From Lichenicola sp964236105 (GTDB lineage: Bacteria > Pseudomonadota > Alphaproteobacteria > Acetobacterales > Acetobacteraceae), in assembly GCA_964236105.1 (NCBI GenBank), contig CAXSBC010000012.1, positions 1 through 64,000 on the forward strand: DNA of 64,000 bases, in the 5' to 3' direction. The notes below the pieces were generated by a model that did not search any database, was not told the DNA's origin, and saw only the letters and a list, made by a program, of their open reading frames with translations. Of this stretch, positions 7,871 to 17,000 are shown in pieces; position 1 is the first letter of the stretch, and every line of letters begins with the position of its first letter. The translations under genes and the position numbers were made by a program.

Positions 7871-9366
7871 CGCAGGATCATGCCGACATCGCAGCGCTGT
7901 TTCGCGCCAGCATGCCCGCCGGCGCGGAGATCGCCAGCTTCCGGATCGACGGCCTCGACCGGCTGGGCATCCCGGTGGTGCAGGCGAACCTGATCTCGCC
8001 CGATCGTCCGACCATCATCGGCCACGGCTACGGCTTCACCGAGGCGGAAGCCGCCACCGGCGCGCTCGGCGAGCTGTGCGAGGAGGTGCATGTCGGCGCC
8101 TGGGTGAAGCGGCAGACGCCGGTGCAGGCGAGTTATGCCGCCCTGGTGGCGAGGCTGGGCGAGGCCGGCGTCGCCGATCCGCTGACGCTGTGCCTGCCTG
8201 CCGGCTCCGACTACGACCCGGACACGGTGCGCGCCTGGCTGCCGGCCCGGCGCTACCCGACCGACGAGACCGTGCTGGTGCCGCTGGAATGGGTGGCGAT
8301 CGCGCAGTACCAGATGGGCGAACGGCCCGGCCTGATCACGCCGATCACCAACGGCCTCGGCGCCGGCCTCGACCTGGACCACGCCATCGCGCACGGCGTC
8401 ATGGAGCTGCTGCAGCGCGACGGCAACGTGCTGACCTACCGCGCCTTCGATGCGGGACAGGTGGTGACGGTCGAGGACGGGCTCGATCCCGACTGCGACG
8501 CCCTGCGCCGGCTGCTGCGCGAGGCCGGCATCGACGTCACCGTCAAGCTGGCCAGCACCGAGTTCGGCATCGCCAACCTGTATGTGGTCGGCGACGATCA
8601 CGGCGCGGTCTCGCTGCCGATCCAGATCACCGCCTGCGGGGAGGCGGCACACCCCAACCGGGTGCGCGGCCTGCGCAAGGCGCTGCTGGAGTTCATCGGC
8701 TCGCGCTCGCGCAAGGCCGCCACGCACGGGCCGATCGGGCTGCTGCGCGACCTGCTGCCGCCGGCCTCCTTCGCCCGCCAGCTGGCGGTGGCCGAGGCCC
8801 GCGACGAGGAGCCGCGCGCGCTGGACACCATGGCCGACTGGATCGGCCAGGATGCGCCCGAGCTGCGCCGCCGGCTGCAGGACACGGTGTTCCTGAAGTG
8901 CTCGCAGGTGGCGTTCGACGACCTGCCCGACGTCGGCGAGGATCTGGGCGGCAGCCGCAGCCGGCTCGACTGGCTGACGCGCCGTCTCGGCGCCGAGGGG
9001 CTGGAGATCCTGTGGGTCGACTGCTCCCCGGCCGGCTCTCCGGTCCGGGCGGTCAAGGTGATCGTGCCGGGGCTGGAAAGCGAGACCATGAGCTACCACC
9101 GGCTGGGCTGGCGCGGCGTGGCGCGGCTGCGCGCGCGCGGCGATGCGCTCGTCGCCGACCGTCCGGCCGAAGGCTTCCGGCCGGTCAGGCTGCGCCCCGC
9201 GGATGCGGAGCGCGCCGGCGGCCCGGCCTTCCTTGATACTGCCTCGATCGATGCCCGGGTCGAGCTGGTCTATCCGCTGTATCGCGAGGCCAACCCGCTC
9301 TCGGCCCAGCTGGCCCTGTATCGCCGGGCTGCTGCCGCATCAGCCCGGACGGCGCCACCCGGGTGA
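7867..9366 (+). CDS. YcaO-domain protein (ATP-dependent amide-modifying enzyme)
   Basis: This is a 499-residue protein. The three acidic segments that coordinate Mg-ATP in YcaO enzymes are recognisable: GELCEE (E69, E72, E73), GVMELLQRDG (E180, R184, D185) and ALLEFIGSRSRKA (E275, R280), together with TNGLGAG near 162. YcaO proteins phosphorylate a peptide or amide oxygen to make azol(in)es, thioamides or amidines. There is no fused E1-like or ocin-ThiF domain, no TfuA gene beside it, and the C-terminus is not the PxPxP of azoline synthetases. No precursor-peptide ORF fits between the overlapping genes. The substrate is therefore unknown and might not be ribosomal. GTG start, coupled to both neighbours. 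Confidence 0.88.
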   Translation: MTQDHADIAALFRASMPAGAEIASFRIDGLDRLGIPVVQANLISPDRPTIIGHGYGFTEAEAATGALGELCEEVHVGAWVKRQTPVQASYAALVARLGEAGVADPLTLCLPAGSDYDPDTVRAWLPARRYPTDETVLVPLEWVAIAQYQMGERPGLITPITNGLGAGLDLDHAIAHGVMELLQRDGNVLTYRAFDAGQVVTVEDGLDPDCDALRRLLREAGIDVTVKLASTEFGIANLYVVGDDHGAVSLPIQITACGEAAHPNRVRGLRKALLEFIGSRSRKAATHGPIGLLRDLLPPASFARQLAVAEARDEEPRALDTMADWIGQDAPELRRRLQDTVFLKCSQVAFDDLPDVGEDLGGSRSRLDWLTRRLGAEGLEILWVDCSPAGSPVRAVKVIVPGLESETMSYHRLGWRGVARLRARGDALVADRPAEGFRPVRLRPADAERAGGPAFLDTASIDARVELVYPLYREANPLSAQLALYRRAAAASARTAPPG

Positions 9367-11150
9367 ACCGCCCGGAGGTCATGCCGGCGGTCCCCGGCCG
9401 GTCGCGGCTCATCGTGCTGCTGGTGCCGACCCTGCTGCTCGCAGGTGCCGGCTTCTGCAGCGCGTTCCTGGCCTTCGGCGACGCGTCGCCCTGGCTGGCG
9501 CCGGTCTATCTGGTGCTGCTGCTGGTGTCCTACAGCCGCACGGCGCTGAACACGATCGGCCCGCTGCTGGGACTGCTGCCCGCGCCGCGCGCCGATGCCG
9601 TGCCGCGGCCGGCGGACCCGGTGCCCGGCCGGACGCGCACGGCGATCCTGCTGCCGGTGTTCAACGAGCCGCCGGAGCCGATCGCGGCCGCCCTGCGGGT
9701 CATGGCCGAGGCGCTCGATGCGGCCGACGACGTCGCCTTCTTCGTGCTGAGCGACACCCAGGACCCGGCACTCGCGCTGGTCGAGGCAGGCCTGTTTCCC
9801 GCCTCCGCGATCTCGCGGTCCGGCATCCGCATCACCTACCGGCGGCGCGTCCGCAACACCGGCCGCAAGGCCGGCAACATCGCCGCCTTCTGCAGCGATC
9901 ACGGTGCCGACTACGATTTCGCGATCATCCTGGACGCCGACAGCCTGATGACGGCCGACGCGATCCGCGCCCTGATCGACACGCTGCGCCACGATCCCGG
10001 AGCCGCCCTGATCCAGTCGGTCTCCTATCCGATCGGCGGCACCACCCTGTTCGCCCGGCTGCAGCAGTTCGCGGCCCGGCTGAACACGCCGCTCTCCGTC
10101 GCCGGGCAGCATCTCTGGCAGCACCGGCGCGGCACCTACTGGGGCCACAACGCCATCGTGCGGCTGCGGCCCTTCATCGCGCACGCCTCGCTGCCGATCC
10201 TGCCGGGCCGCCCGCCGCTCGGCGGCGAGATCCTGTGCCACGACACCATCGAGGCGGCCCTGCTGCTGCGTGCGGGCTGGGACGTCCGGCTGGCGCCCGA
10301 GATCGCCGGCTCCTACGAGACCACGCCGAGCAACCTGGTCGACCATCTCGCCCGCGAGCGCCGCTGGTGCCAGGGCAACCTGCAGCACCTGCGGCTGGTG
10401 GGCAGCGCCGGGTTCCGGCCCGAGAGCCGCCTGCATATCGCCATGGGCATCCTGTATTACCTGGCGGCACCGATCGGGCTGCTGGTGAGCCTGCTGCTGC
10501 TGGGCGGCGGGCTGCTGTCGCGGGGCGCCGGTGCCGCCGGGCCCTCCAGGCTCGTGGTCGATCTGTGCCTGTGGCTGACGCTGTTCATGCTGTTCGCGCC
10601 GCGCCTGGCCAGCCTGGGACGCGCGATCCTGCTGCCGGGCGTCGCCCGCCTGGGCTTCGGCGGGCGGTCGCGGCTGATCCTGAGCGTGCTGGCCGAGCAG
10701 GTCGCGGGCGTGCTGTTCGCGCCGATCATGGCGCTGTCGGTGACCGGCTTCGTGATCGACACCTGCCGCGGCAAGGTGGTGAGCTGGAACACCCAGGCGC
10801 GCGGCGACCGGCCGGTCGGCTGGTCGGAAGCGTGCAGACGGTTCGGCGTCCACACGATCCTGGGCGTCGTGATGGCGCTCGGCATCGGCCTGGTGCGTCC
10901 GTCGCTGCTGGCGTGGGCGATGCCGTTCCTGGCCGGGCTGATCCTGTCGATCCCGCTCGCCTGCTGGTCGGGCAGCGTGCGGCTCGGCACGCTGGCCCGG
11001 CGGCTCGGGCTGTTCCTGACCATCGACGAGTTGGCGCCGGTGCCCGAGCAGCTCGCCTTGTCGGAGCCGGCGCCGGCGGGCGGGGTCCGTATTCGGACGC
11101 GACGGGCCCGGGGGCGGCAGGATGGGATGACGACGGCGAACGGGGATTAA
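9363..11150 (+). CDS. MdoH/OpgH-like membrane glycosyltransferase (GT2)
   Basis: This is a 595-residue inner-membrane enzyme. Two membrane helices lie at about 15-60, a GT2 catalytic domain follows (ILLPVFNE, IILDADS, then ERRWCQGN as the QxxRW motif), and several helices follow from about 360 to 545. This layout matches the glucan glucosyltransferase OpgH/MdoH, though the protein is shorter than E. coli OpgH (about 850 residues) and no opgG neighbour is present. It is the last gene of the run; its GTG overlaps the YcaO stop. It may polymerise or attach a sugar at the membrane to the product made by the upstream genes. A palindromic repeat follows the stop. Confidence 0.85.
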   Translation: MNRPEVMPAVPGRSRLIVLLVPTLLLAGAGFCSAFLAFGDASPWLAPVYLVLLLVSYSRTALNTIGPLLGLLPAPRADAVPRPADPVPGRTRTAILLPVFNEPPEPIAAALRVMAEALDAADDVAFFVLSDTQDPALALVEAGLFPASAISRSGIRITYRRRVRNTGRKAGNIAAFCSDHGADYDFAIILDADSLMTADAIRALIDTLRHDPGAALIQSVSYPIGGTTLFARLQQFAARLNTPLSVAGQHLWQHRRGTYWGHNAIVRLRPFIAHASLPILPGRPPLGGEILCHDTIEAALLLRAGWDVRLAPEIAGSYETTPSNLVDHLARERRWCQGNLQHLRLVGSAGFRPESRLHIAMGILYYLAAPIGLLVSLLLLGGGLLSRGAGAAGPSRLVVDLCLWLTLFMLFAPRLASLGRAILLPGVARLGFGGRSRLILSVLAEQVAGVLFAPIMALSVTGFVIDTCRGKVVSWNTQARGDRPVGWSEACRRFGVHTILGVVMALGIGLVRPSLLAWAMPFLAGLILSIPLACWSGSVRLGTLARRLGLFLTIDELAPVPEQLALSEPAPAGGVRIRTRRARGRQDGMTTANGD

Positions 11151-11154
11151 GGAT

Positions 11155-11207
11155 CAAGGCCAGGGCGCTGCCCTGGACCCGTTCAAGGCGGCGCCTTGAG
11201 AATCCAG
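11155..11207. repeat. Palindromic intergenic repeat, copy 1 (convergent junction)
   Basis: Two hairpins fill the gap between convergent gene ends: 11160-11176 (CCAGGGCGCTGCCCTGG) and 11184-11198 (CAAGGCGGCGCCTTG). The same arrangement recurs at 37265-37307 and, inverted with one hairpin, at 32621-32639. It is probably a bidirectional terminator or REP-like element. Confidence 0.7.
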
Positions 11208-13013
11208 TTAGGCTCGCAGGTCGCTGGGGGCGAGGGCGGGCTCCTGCGGGTCGACGATGGCGTCGATCAGCACCGGGCCGGGCGTGGACAGGGCGGCTCT
11301 GATCGCGGGGCGGATCTCGGCGGGGGTCGTGCAGCGAATGCCGGTGGCGCCGACGGCCTGCGCATAGGCGGCGAAATCGATGTGGCCCAGCGCGCAGCCA
11401 TAGTCCGGATGGCCCATGTCGGCCTGCTCGAACATCACCTCGGCGAGCGAGTCGTTGTTCAGCACCAGGATCTTCAGGTCCAGCCGGTGCAGCACGGCGG
11501 TCGACAGCTCGGCCATCAGCATCGCCATCCCGCCATCGCCGACCACCGCGATCGACATCCGGTCGGGATGGGCAAACGCGCCGGCGATGGCCAGCGGCAG
11601 GCCGGACGCCATCGACACCAGCGTGCCGCAGCCGGTCCAGTCCTGCCCTTCGCGCAGGCTGATGTGACGGGCCGCGAACTGGGTGTTGCAGCCGCAATCG
11701 AGGCTGAACAGCGCGCGGTCCGGCGCGAGATCGCTCAGCGCCCGCACCACCGTCTGCGGCCGCAGGCGGGACCGCTTCTGCGTGCCCTCGACCCGGCGCA
11801 GCAGCGCGTTCCAGTCCCGCATGCCCGCCTGCGCGTCGGCCAGGAAGCGCCGGTCCTGCTGGCGGCGCAGCAGCGGCTGCAGCTGTGCCAGCGTCGCCTG
11901 CATGTCGCCCACCAGCCCGATCTCGACCGGCATGCGCAGGCCGATGCGGTCGCCGAGCCGGTCGACCTGCACGCTGCGCGCCTGGCCGGGCTGCGGGTAG
12001 TAGTCGGTCCAGGGCATGGTCGAGCCCAGGATCAGCACCGTGTCGCAAGTCTGCATCGCCTGCTGCGACGGACGTGTGCCGAGATGGCCGATGCCGCCTG
12101 TGGTCAGCGGATGGTCGTCCGGCAGCAGCGCCTTGCCGAGGAACGCCTTGGCCACCGGGGCGGCCAGCGTGTCCGCCACCCGCAGCAGCTCCGGACGCGC
12201 CGACAGGCAGCCCTGGCCGGCCAGGATCGCCACCCGCCGGCCCGCGTTCAGCAGCGCAGCCGCCGCCGCAAGCTGGTCCGGCGCGGGCGCGCTGTCCGGC
12301 CTGGTCCAGGACGAGGCCAGCGGGCTGCGCACGACCCGGACCGACGGCCTGTCCTCGCTGAGCCTGAGCGTCTGCACGTCCTTGGCGATGGTCAGATGCG
12401 CGACCCCGCGATCGCCCAGCGCCGCCCGGCAGGCTCGGTCGACCACGTGCAGCGCATGCGCGGGTCCGGTGACCGTCTCGTTGAACAGCGCGACCTCCTG
12501 CATCAGCCGCACGGTGTCGACGCTCTGGGGATAGCGCATGCCGGCCATGTCGTGGAACGTCGAGCCGGTGATCGCCACCACCGGCGCCCCGTCCAGCCTG
12601 GCGTCGAACAGGCCGTTCAGCAGGTGGATGGCGCCGGGTCCGGTGGTGGCGACGCACAAACCGAGGCGGCCGCCGTGCTTGGCCATGCCCGAGGCCATGA
12701 AGGCGGCGGCCTCCTCGTGCCGCACGCCCACGAACGCGATCTGCTGGCGTCGCTGTCGCAGCGCCTCGATCACCGGGTTGATGCCGTCGCCCACGATGCC
12801 GAACGCATGGGTGACGCCCCAGGCGATGAGGATGTCGACGACGATCGCGGCGGTGTCCGGGTCGGGTGCCGTGTGCGCCGGCGGCGGCTGCCCGTCGTCC
12901 GGCACCGCCGCCCGCCCCGGCGATGCGGCGGCGGCGACCGCCACGCCGGTCAGGCCCGCCAGCCGGAAGAGCTTCCTGCGGTGCAGGCCGCGCGGGTGCT
13001 GATCGTCGGTCAT
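11208..13013 (-). CDS. Thiamine pyrophosphate-dependent enzyme (PoxB/acetolactate synthase-like) with Tat-like leader
   Basis: This is a 601-residue protein with the three domains of TPP enzymes. The PYR domain carries the catalytic Glu in RHEEAAAFMASGM and GPGAIHLLNGL, a central domain follows, and the PP domain has the GDG...NN cofactor motif (VGDGGMAML to VLNND). The N-terminus carries a twin-arginine run (HRRKLFRLAG, R12-R13), a hydrophobic stretch and an Ala-rich cleavage-like region to about residue 37. That is unusual for this normally cytoplasmic family. The substrate could be pyruvate or another 2-oxo acid; the C-terminal lipid-binding segment of PoxB is not evident. It reads convergently with the YcaO run. 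Confidence 0.85.
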   Translation of the reverse strand: MTDDQHPRGLHRRKLFRLAGLTGVAVAAAASPGRAAVPDDGQPPPAHTAPDPDTAAIVVDILIAWGVTHAFGIVGDGINPVIEALRQRRQQIAFVGVRHEEAAAFMASGMAKHGGRLGLCVATTGPGAIHLLNGLFDARLDGAPVVAITGSTFHDMAGMRYPQSVDTVRLMQEVALFNETVTGPAHALHVVDRACRAALGDRGVAHLTIAKDVQTLRLSEDRPSVRVVRSPLASSWTRPDSAPAPDQLAAAAALLNAGRRVAILAGQGCLSARPELLRVADTLAAPVAKAFLGKALLPDDHPLTTGGIGHLGTRPSQQAMQTCDTVLILGSTMPWTDYYPQPGQARSVQVDRLGDRIGLRMPVEIGLVGDMQATLAQLQPLLRRQQDRRFLADAQAGMRDWNALLRRVEGTQKRSRLRPQTVVRALSDLAPDRALFSLDCGCNTQFAARHISLREGQDWTGCGTLVSMASGLPLAIAGAFAHPDRMSIAVVGDGGMAMLMAELSTAVLHRLDLKILVLNNDSLAEVMFEQADMGHPDYGCALGHIDFAAYAQAVGATGIRCTTPAEIRPAIRAALSTPGPVLIDAIVDPQEPALAPSDLRA

Positions 13014-13035
13014 GCGGGCGGCCTGCGGCTGAGGG

Positions 13036-13692
13036 TCAGGCCGGCCGCCATGGGATCAGCGGCGCGTCGTGACGGACATAGAGCGGATGCTTCGGCGAGC
13101 CGTCGGCGTTGACGGCAAAGCACAGCGGCTGCACCCCGATCGTTTCCAGCAGGGCTGCCACCTGCCGGCCGCGTCCGGCGAGCGGCTTCGGCGGCTTGCC
13201 CCAGCCCACCACCACGCGAACCGCGGTCGCCGAGAACCGCAGGATGGCGGCGTCGTTGCCAGCACCCACCGCATCGCCGATCGACAGCAGCCCCGCCTGG
13301 TCGGTCGAGCGGTAGCCGAAGGCGTTCAGCATCACGAACGCGCCGAACCCCCACAGCCGCGCCCGCTTGATGCAGCCGGCCACCGTGGGATCGTTCACCG
13401 CGAGGTCGGCGGTCGACGGGTTCATGCCGATCATCGCCACGTGCCCGCCGCTGCCGATCGGCTGCCCGTCCCAGCGCCGCTCCAGCCACCAGCGATAGCG
13501 CCGGCAGTCCGAGAACTCGGCCGCCGACACGGTGTCGGCATCGACCGCGAGCCTGATCCTGCCGCCGGGATCGTGGTCGGGCAGGCGAGCCGGCGGTTCG
13601 GCGGCGTCATCCCTCGGCCCCGCCGCGGGCCGGGCGCCGGAGATGAGGCTGGCCCCGTCCCTAGCGTCCGCCGACATCGACCTCGGCGGCAT
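13036..13692 (-). CDS. DUF1643 family protein
   Basis: This is a 218-residue protein. The diagnostic DUF1643 pattern is clear: YRWWLERRW, GMNPSTADLAVNDPTV, CIKRARLWGFGA, NAFGYRSTD, GNDAAIL, VVGWG and a final KHPLYVRHD. The molecular function of the family is not known. The start is uncertain, because the first ATG lies inside the end of the upstream lipoprotein gene (32-base overlap) and the conserved region begins only near residue 50. The gene ends 22 bases before the start of the TPP enzyme on the same strand, so the two may be co-transcribed. Confidence 0.8.
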   Translation of the reverse strand: MPPRSMSADARDGASLISGARPAAGPRDDAAEPPARLPDHDPGGRIRLAVDADTVSAAEFSDCRRYRWWLERRWDGQPIGSGGHVAMIGMNPSTADLAVNDPTVAGCIKRARLWGFGAFVMLNAFGYRSTDQAGLLSIGDAVGAGNDAAILRFSATAVRVVVGWGKPPKPLAGRGRQVAALLETIGVQPLCFAVNADGSPKHPLYVRHDAPLIPWRPA

Positions 13693-14023
13693 TCAGGCCG
13701 TAATCGTTGGGAATGTTGCTGCCGACGAGCAGCATCTCTCGCCAGTTATGGTTCTTGATCAGCCCGTCCAGCCTTGGATTGTACTGGTAGGGAATGTCGT
13801 AGGCGCGGGCGTACTGCTGCAGCTCGAAGTCCCCGGTGAGGTCCGGGTCCGGCGTGTGGCAGATCTGGACCGCGCGATAGAACTCGACATGGAAGTCGCG
13901 CACCTGCTCGCCCAGGCAGGCGGTGTCTCCGGGCTGCTTCGGATGGAAGGTGACGCCGCATCCGCCCAGGATCGCGAGCAGGGCCGCCAGTGCCGGGCCT
14001 TGGAGTCTGGTCATGATTGTCAT
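13661..14023 (-). CDS. Small lipoprotein, unknown function
   Basis: This is a 120-residue protein starting at MTIMTRLQGP, with a hydrophobic segment ending in LAILGGCG, a good lipobox with the lipidated Cys near residue 21. Starts at 14014 or 14071 are also possible, but the chosen one places the signal peptide at the N-terminus. The mature part is rich in aromatic and charged residues (FHVEFYRAVQICHTPDPDL, NHNWREMLLVG) and matches no family I know. It lies just upstream of the DUF1643 gene and overlaps it slightly. Confidence 0.65.
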   Translation of the reverse strand: MTIMTRLQGPALAALLAILGGCGVTFHPKQPGDTACLGEQVRDFHVEFYRAVQICHTPDPDLTGDFELQQYARAYDIPYQYNPRLDGLIKNHNWREMLLVGSNIPNDYGLNAAEVDVGGR

Positions 14024-14093
14024 TTGAGCTGCCAAGTCCTGATCCTGCGCCGGCTGCCTGCCCGATGACAACGAACGAACGCGCGACCGGGCA

Positions 14094-17000
14094 CTAGCCC
14101 GCCATCTCCGTGGCCCGCGCCAGATCGACCGACAGCACCCGGCTGACGCCGCGCTCCTGCATGGTCACGCCGTAGAGCCGGTCCATGTGCGTCATGGTGA
14201 GCTGGTGGTGCGTCACCACCAGGAAGCGCGTTCCGGTCTCCCGCACCATGTCCTCCAGCAGCGCGCAGAACCGCTCCACGTTGGCGTCGTCGAGCGGCGC
14301 GTCCACCTCGTCGAGCACGCAGACGGGTGCGGGGTTGCAGCGGAACACCGCGAAGATCAGCGACAGCGCGCACAGCGCCTGCTCGCCGCCCGACAGCAGC
14401 GACAGCGTCGCGAGCTTCTTGCCCGGCGGCTGCGCATAGATCTCCAGGCCGGCACTGAGCGGATCGTCGCTGCCGACCAGGCCGAGATGCGCCCGCCCGC
14501 CGCCGAACATGCGTCCGAACAGCGACTGGAAATGCCGGTCGACGCTCTCCAGCACCGTCAGCAGCCGCTCGCGTCCCTCGCGGTTCAGGTGGCCGATCTG
14601 GCCGCGCAGCCGGGCGATCGCGCCCCCGATCTCCGCATGCTCGCGCGCGATCGTCGCACCCTGCTCCGCCACCTGGCCCAGCTCGAGCTCGGCGCGCAGA
14701 TTGACCGGCCCGATCTCGTCGCGCTCGCGGCCCAGCCGGGCGATGCGGCGGCGCAGGGCCGCCTCGGCCGCATCCGACAGGTCGTCCGGCACGGCGGTCG
14801 GCGGCGCGGACGTCTCCGCCAGCAGCTGCGCCAGCATCGCCTGCGCCTGCTCCTCCCGCGCCTCCGCCCGCAGCGCCGCCTCGCGCCCGGCGGCCAGCGC
14901 TGCCTCCAGGCCACGCCGGTCGAGCTGTGCCTGCTGCAGCGCCCGGCTCGCCGCCTCCAGCTCTGCCTGGGCCGCCTGATGCGCCGCCTGCGCGGCCTCG
15001 GAGGCGGCGGCGAGCGCGCGCGCGCGCCGCGCCGCCTCGGCCGGCGCCGCCGCCCGCAGCGCCTGCTCCGCCTGCGCCTCGGCGAGCCTGGCGCGTGCGG
15101 CCGCCAGCGACGCATCCGCCGCGCCGCACCGCGCGCGCCAGTCCGACAGCCCGGCTGTCAGCGGGCCGCGCCTGGCATCCAGCGCCGCCTGCTCCGAGGC
15201 CAGCAGCGAAGCGGCCTCCAGCGCAGCCCGCTCCTCGTCGCGCAGCCGTTCCAGCCGGTCCGTCGCCGCCGCCGCGGCGGCGGCCGCCTGTTCCGGATCG
15301 GGCAGCAGCGCCGCCGCCGCCAGCAGCGTCTGCGCCGCATCGTCGGCCTCGGCATGCTCCAGGCGCAGCAGCTCATGCCTCGCATCCAGGGCGTCCAGCC
15401 GGCTGCGCCCTTCCAGCAGCGCAGCCGCCGCCTGCTCGCGCGCGGCCGTGTCCGCGGCAAGGCCTGCCTGCGCCGTCTGGCGCCGCTCCCGCATCGCCTG
15501 CTCCGCCTGGGCCGCGGAGGTCAGATCCGCCAGGCGGTGCCGCAGCGCGGCTGCGCCATCCTCGGGCGAGAGGGCCGACAGCGCGTCCCGTGCTTCGGCC
15601 AGACCCGCCTCGGCTGCATCCGCCTCGTGCTGCATCCTGTCCAGCATCGGCGCCAGCGTGGCCCGGGCGGCCTCGCTCTCGACATGGCGCGCCAGGCCGG
15701 CGGCGGCGGCATCGCGCGCCTGCCGGGCGTCAGCCTCGGCTCGACGCCGTGCCGCCCGCGCCTCGGCCTCCGCCGCCACGGCCTCCGCCTCCCGACGGCT
15801 CGCCGTCTCGTGCGCGCCGGCCAGCAGGGCGGGATCGGCCAGCGCGTCGAGGGCGGCGTGCGCCGCATCGCACGCCTCGGCCGCGTCCTGCAGACCGGCG
15901 GCGGCGCGCGGGAGCTGCGACGTGAGCGCATCGAGCCTGGCCTGCGCCTCGGCGTGCTGTCGGCCGATCCGCGCATCCTCGCGGCGTGCCTGGGTCAGCG
16001 CCTGCTCGGCCGACGCGCGTTCGGCCCGCGCCGCCCGGGCGGCCGCGGTCGCCCGCGCCTGGCATGCCGCGTCCTCCGTCGCCGCGCCCGCCGCCAGCGC
16101 CAGCGCCGCCTCCGCCTCCTGCAGCCGGACGCGCCGCTCGCCCAGCCGCGTCCGCTGCTGCAGCCGCAGCGCCGCCGGGCTCGGCGTGCCGGCGGCGACA
16201 CGGTAGCCGTCCCACCGCCACAGCGCCCCGGTCCGCGTGACCAGGCATTGCCCCGGCCGCAGGCTCGCCTGCAGCGACCCGCCATCCGCGCCGTCCTCGA
16301 TCAGGCCGGCGCGGGACAGCAGGCGCCCCAGCTCAGCCGGCGCCGCCAGCAGGCGGTCGAGCCCGACCGCCTCGTCCGGCAGGCGGTCGGGGTCCAGTGC
16401 CGGCAGCGTCAGCCAGGCCTGCGCCGCGTCGGGCGCCTGGGCCGCGTCCGGCCCGCAGGCCGCCTCCAGCCCGTCCGACAGGCAGGCGGCGAGCGCCGCC
16501 TCCAGGCCCGGCGGCACCGCGATCTCGTCCGCCAGCCGGCGCCAGGACCGGCCGGGCATTCCGCCGGCTGCCGGATCGTCGTGCTCCAGCGCCTGGGCCA
16601 AGCCGTCCGCCTCCGCCTGCAGCCGACCCTGCGTCTCCCGCGCCAAAGCGAGCCCGGCCGCCGATCGCGCGGCATCCGCCCCGGCATCGGCCTGTGCCGC
16701 GTCCGCCGCCGCGAGCCGCCGCTCCGTCTCGCCGAGCGCCTGCTCGGCCTGTGCCAGCGCCTGCCGCGCCGCCGCGACCAGCTCGGGCGACGGCGCGGCC
16801 GCCGAGGCGCGAGCCTGGTCGCGCCGCAGCGCCTCCTGCTGCGCCGCCGTCTGCCGCAGCGTCGCGTCCGCCCGGCTGCAGGCGGTCTCGAGCTGCTCGC
16901 GCCGGCGCCCGGCATCCAGCATGCAGGATCCGGCCTCGAGCCGCGCCGACACCGCTTCCGTGCGTGCCGCATCCGCCGCATCGAGCGAGGCGGCTGCCGC

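Noticed and set aside
7867..9366. A ribosomal precursor peptide for the YcaO enzyme
   Set aside because: Every junction from 60 to 11150 overlaps or is under 3 bases, and no short ORF with a ribosome-binding site and a Cys/Ser/Thr-rich core was found. It could lie outside the window.
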